5,790 nt of DNA from Moraxellaceae bacterium (GTDB lineage: Bacteria; Pseudomonadota; Gammaproteobacteria; Pseudomonadales; Moraxellaceae). Under the pieces are notes generated by a model. The model did not search any database, was not told the origin of the DNA, and worked only from the letters and a program-made list of their open reading frames with translations. Positions 5,639-5,790 of the stretch are shown in pieces. The DNA lies in contig JACMMY010000150.1 of the NCBI GenBank assembly GCA_014378805.1, positions 1 to 5,790 on the forward strand, given 5' to 3'. The number at the start of each line of letters is the position of its first letter. Position 1 is the stretch's first letter. A program made the position numbers and the translations under genes.

Positions 5639-5790
5639 AACCACCACCTTTTAGGCAAATTTTTGGGCAATATTGAATTAAAATCCACACTAAAACATGC
5701 ATTAATTCAATCAAATTCAGATTGAATTGATTTCAACCATTATCAAACAACACATAAAGGATTAGAATAGCGCACCACAAATTGAGTAAA
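5639..5790. promoter_or_regulatory. AT-rich upstream region with three alternating ATTGAATT boxes
   Basis: This stretch holds no gene start I can support on either strand. It contains the Shine-Dalgarno of the DUF1289 gene (5647-5650) and, upstream, ATTGAATT (5672-5679), AATTCAAT (5704-5711) and ATTGAATT (5721-5728). The last two are part of a perfect 9-bp inverted repeat with a 7-nt loop (5704-5712 and 5720-5728). The first two form a perfect 10-bp inverted repeat (5672-5681 and 5702-5711). Minus-strand -10 candidates such as TTTAAT exist without a good -35. AAAGGA at 5756-5761 on the plus strand has no start codon after it. Confidence 0.4.

Noticed and set aside
5750..5790. Possible start of a plus-strand gene after AAAGGA, or an NtrC-type half site GCACCA
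   Set aside because: No start codon follows at suitable spacing, and only a half site is present with no sigma-54 promoter elements in view.
1..5790. CRISPR array, tRNA or rRNA genes, insertion sequence or prophage genes
   Set aside because: I saw no regularly spaced repeats, cloverleaf-like segment, transposase or integrase motif on either strand.

Overview
The window looks like chromosomal DNA of a gamma-proteobacterium of the Moraxellaceae, close to Acinetobacter. The basis is the Ndk protein, which reads very much like the Acinetobacter form as I remember it, the iscX-ndk neighbourhood, the Pseudomonas/Acinetobacter-type AroP permease and the moderate-to-low GC. The genus is an inference; no search was possible.

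Layout from left to right. At 1-33 (minus strand) are the first 11 codons of a gene that runs off the window, possibly rlmN judging only by gene order. Between it and ndk lie a good intrinsic terminator (143-171) and a long hairpin (198-262) directly behind the ndk stop. ndk (266-697, minus) is complete, has all its catalytic residues and has its own TATAAT box. Between ndk and iscX are a REP-like composite inverted repeat (865-923) and a probable iscX terminator hairpin (930-958). iscX (975-1175, minus) is the small Fe-S assembly accessory protein and has a recognisable promoter.

The only plus-strand gene is at 1332-2267. It encodes an intact AbiH-family (phage abortive infection) protein in clearly AT-richer DNA. 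It stops 3 bp short of the stop codon of the convergent aroP permease gene. This is the accessory, putative anti-phage part of the window.

From 2271 to 5638 the minus strand carries four genes in one direction. In transcription order they are a DUF1289 protein with four cysteines (TTG start), a histidine phosphatase superfamily protein, an HD-domain phosphohydrolase and aroP. Gaps are 72, 99 and 80 bp, so co-transcription is possible but not proven, and no strong terminator separates them. The right end (5639-5790) is an AT-rich upstream region with three ATTGAATT boxes in alternating orientation and no gene start that I can see.

Functionally, ndk and iscX are housekeeping (nucleotide pools, Fe-S assembly), AroP imports aromatic amino acids, and the two phosphohydrolases and the DUF1289 protein have no assigned substrates. 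The AbiH gene is the best candidate for an interesting system. It is a single-gene defence candidate whose motifs suggest a SIR2-like nucleotide-binding fold. I see no multi-gene novel system, CRISPR array, tRNA, rRNA or insertion sequence.
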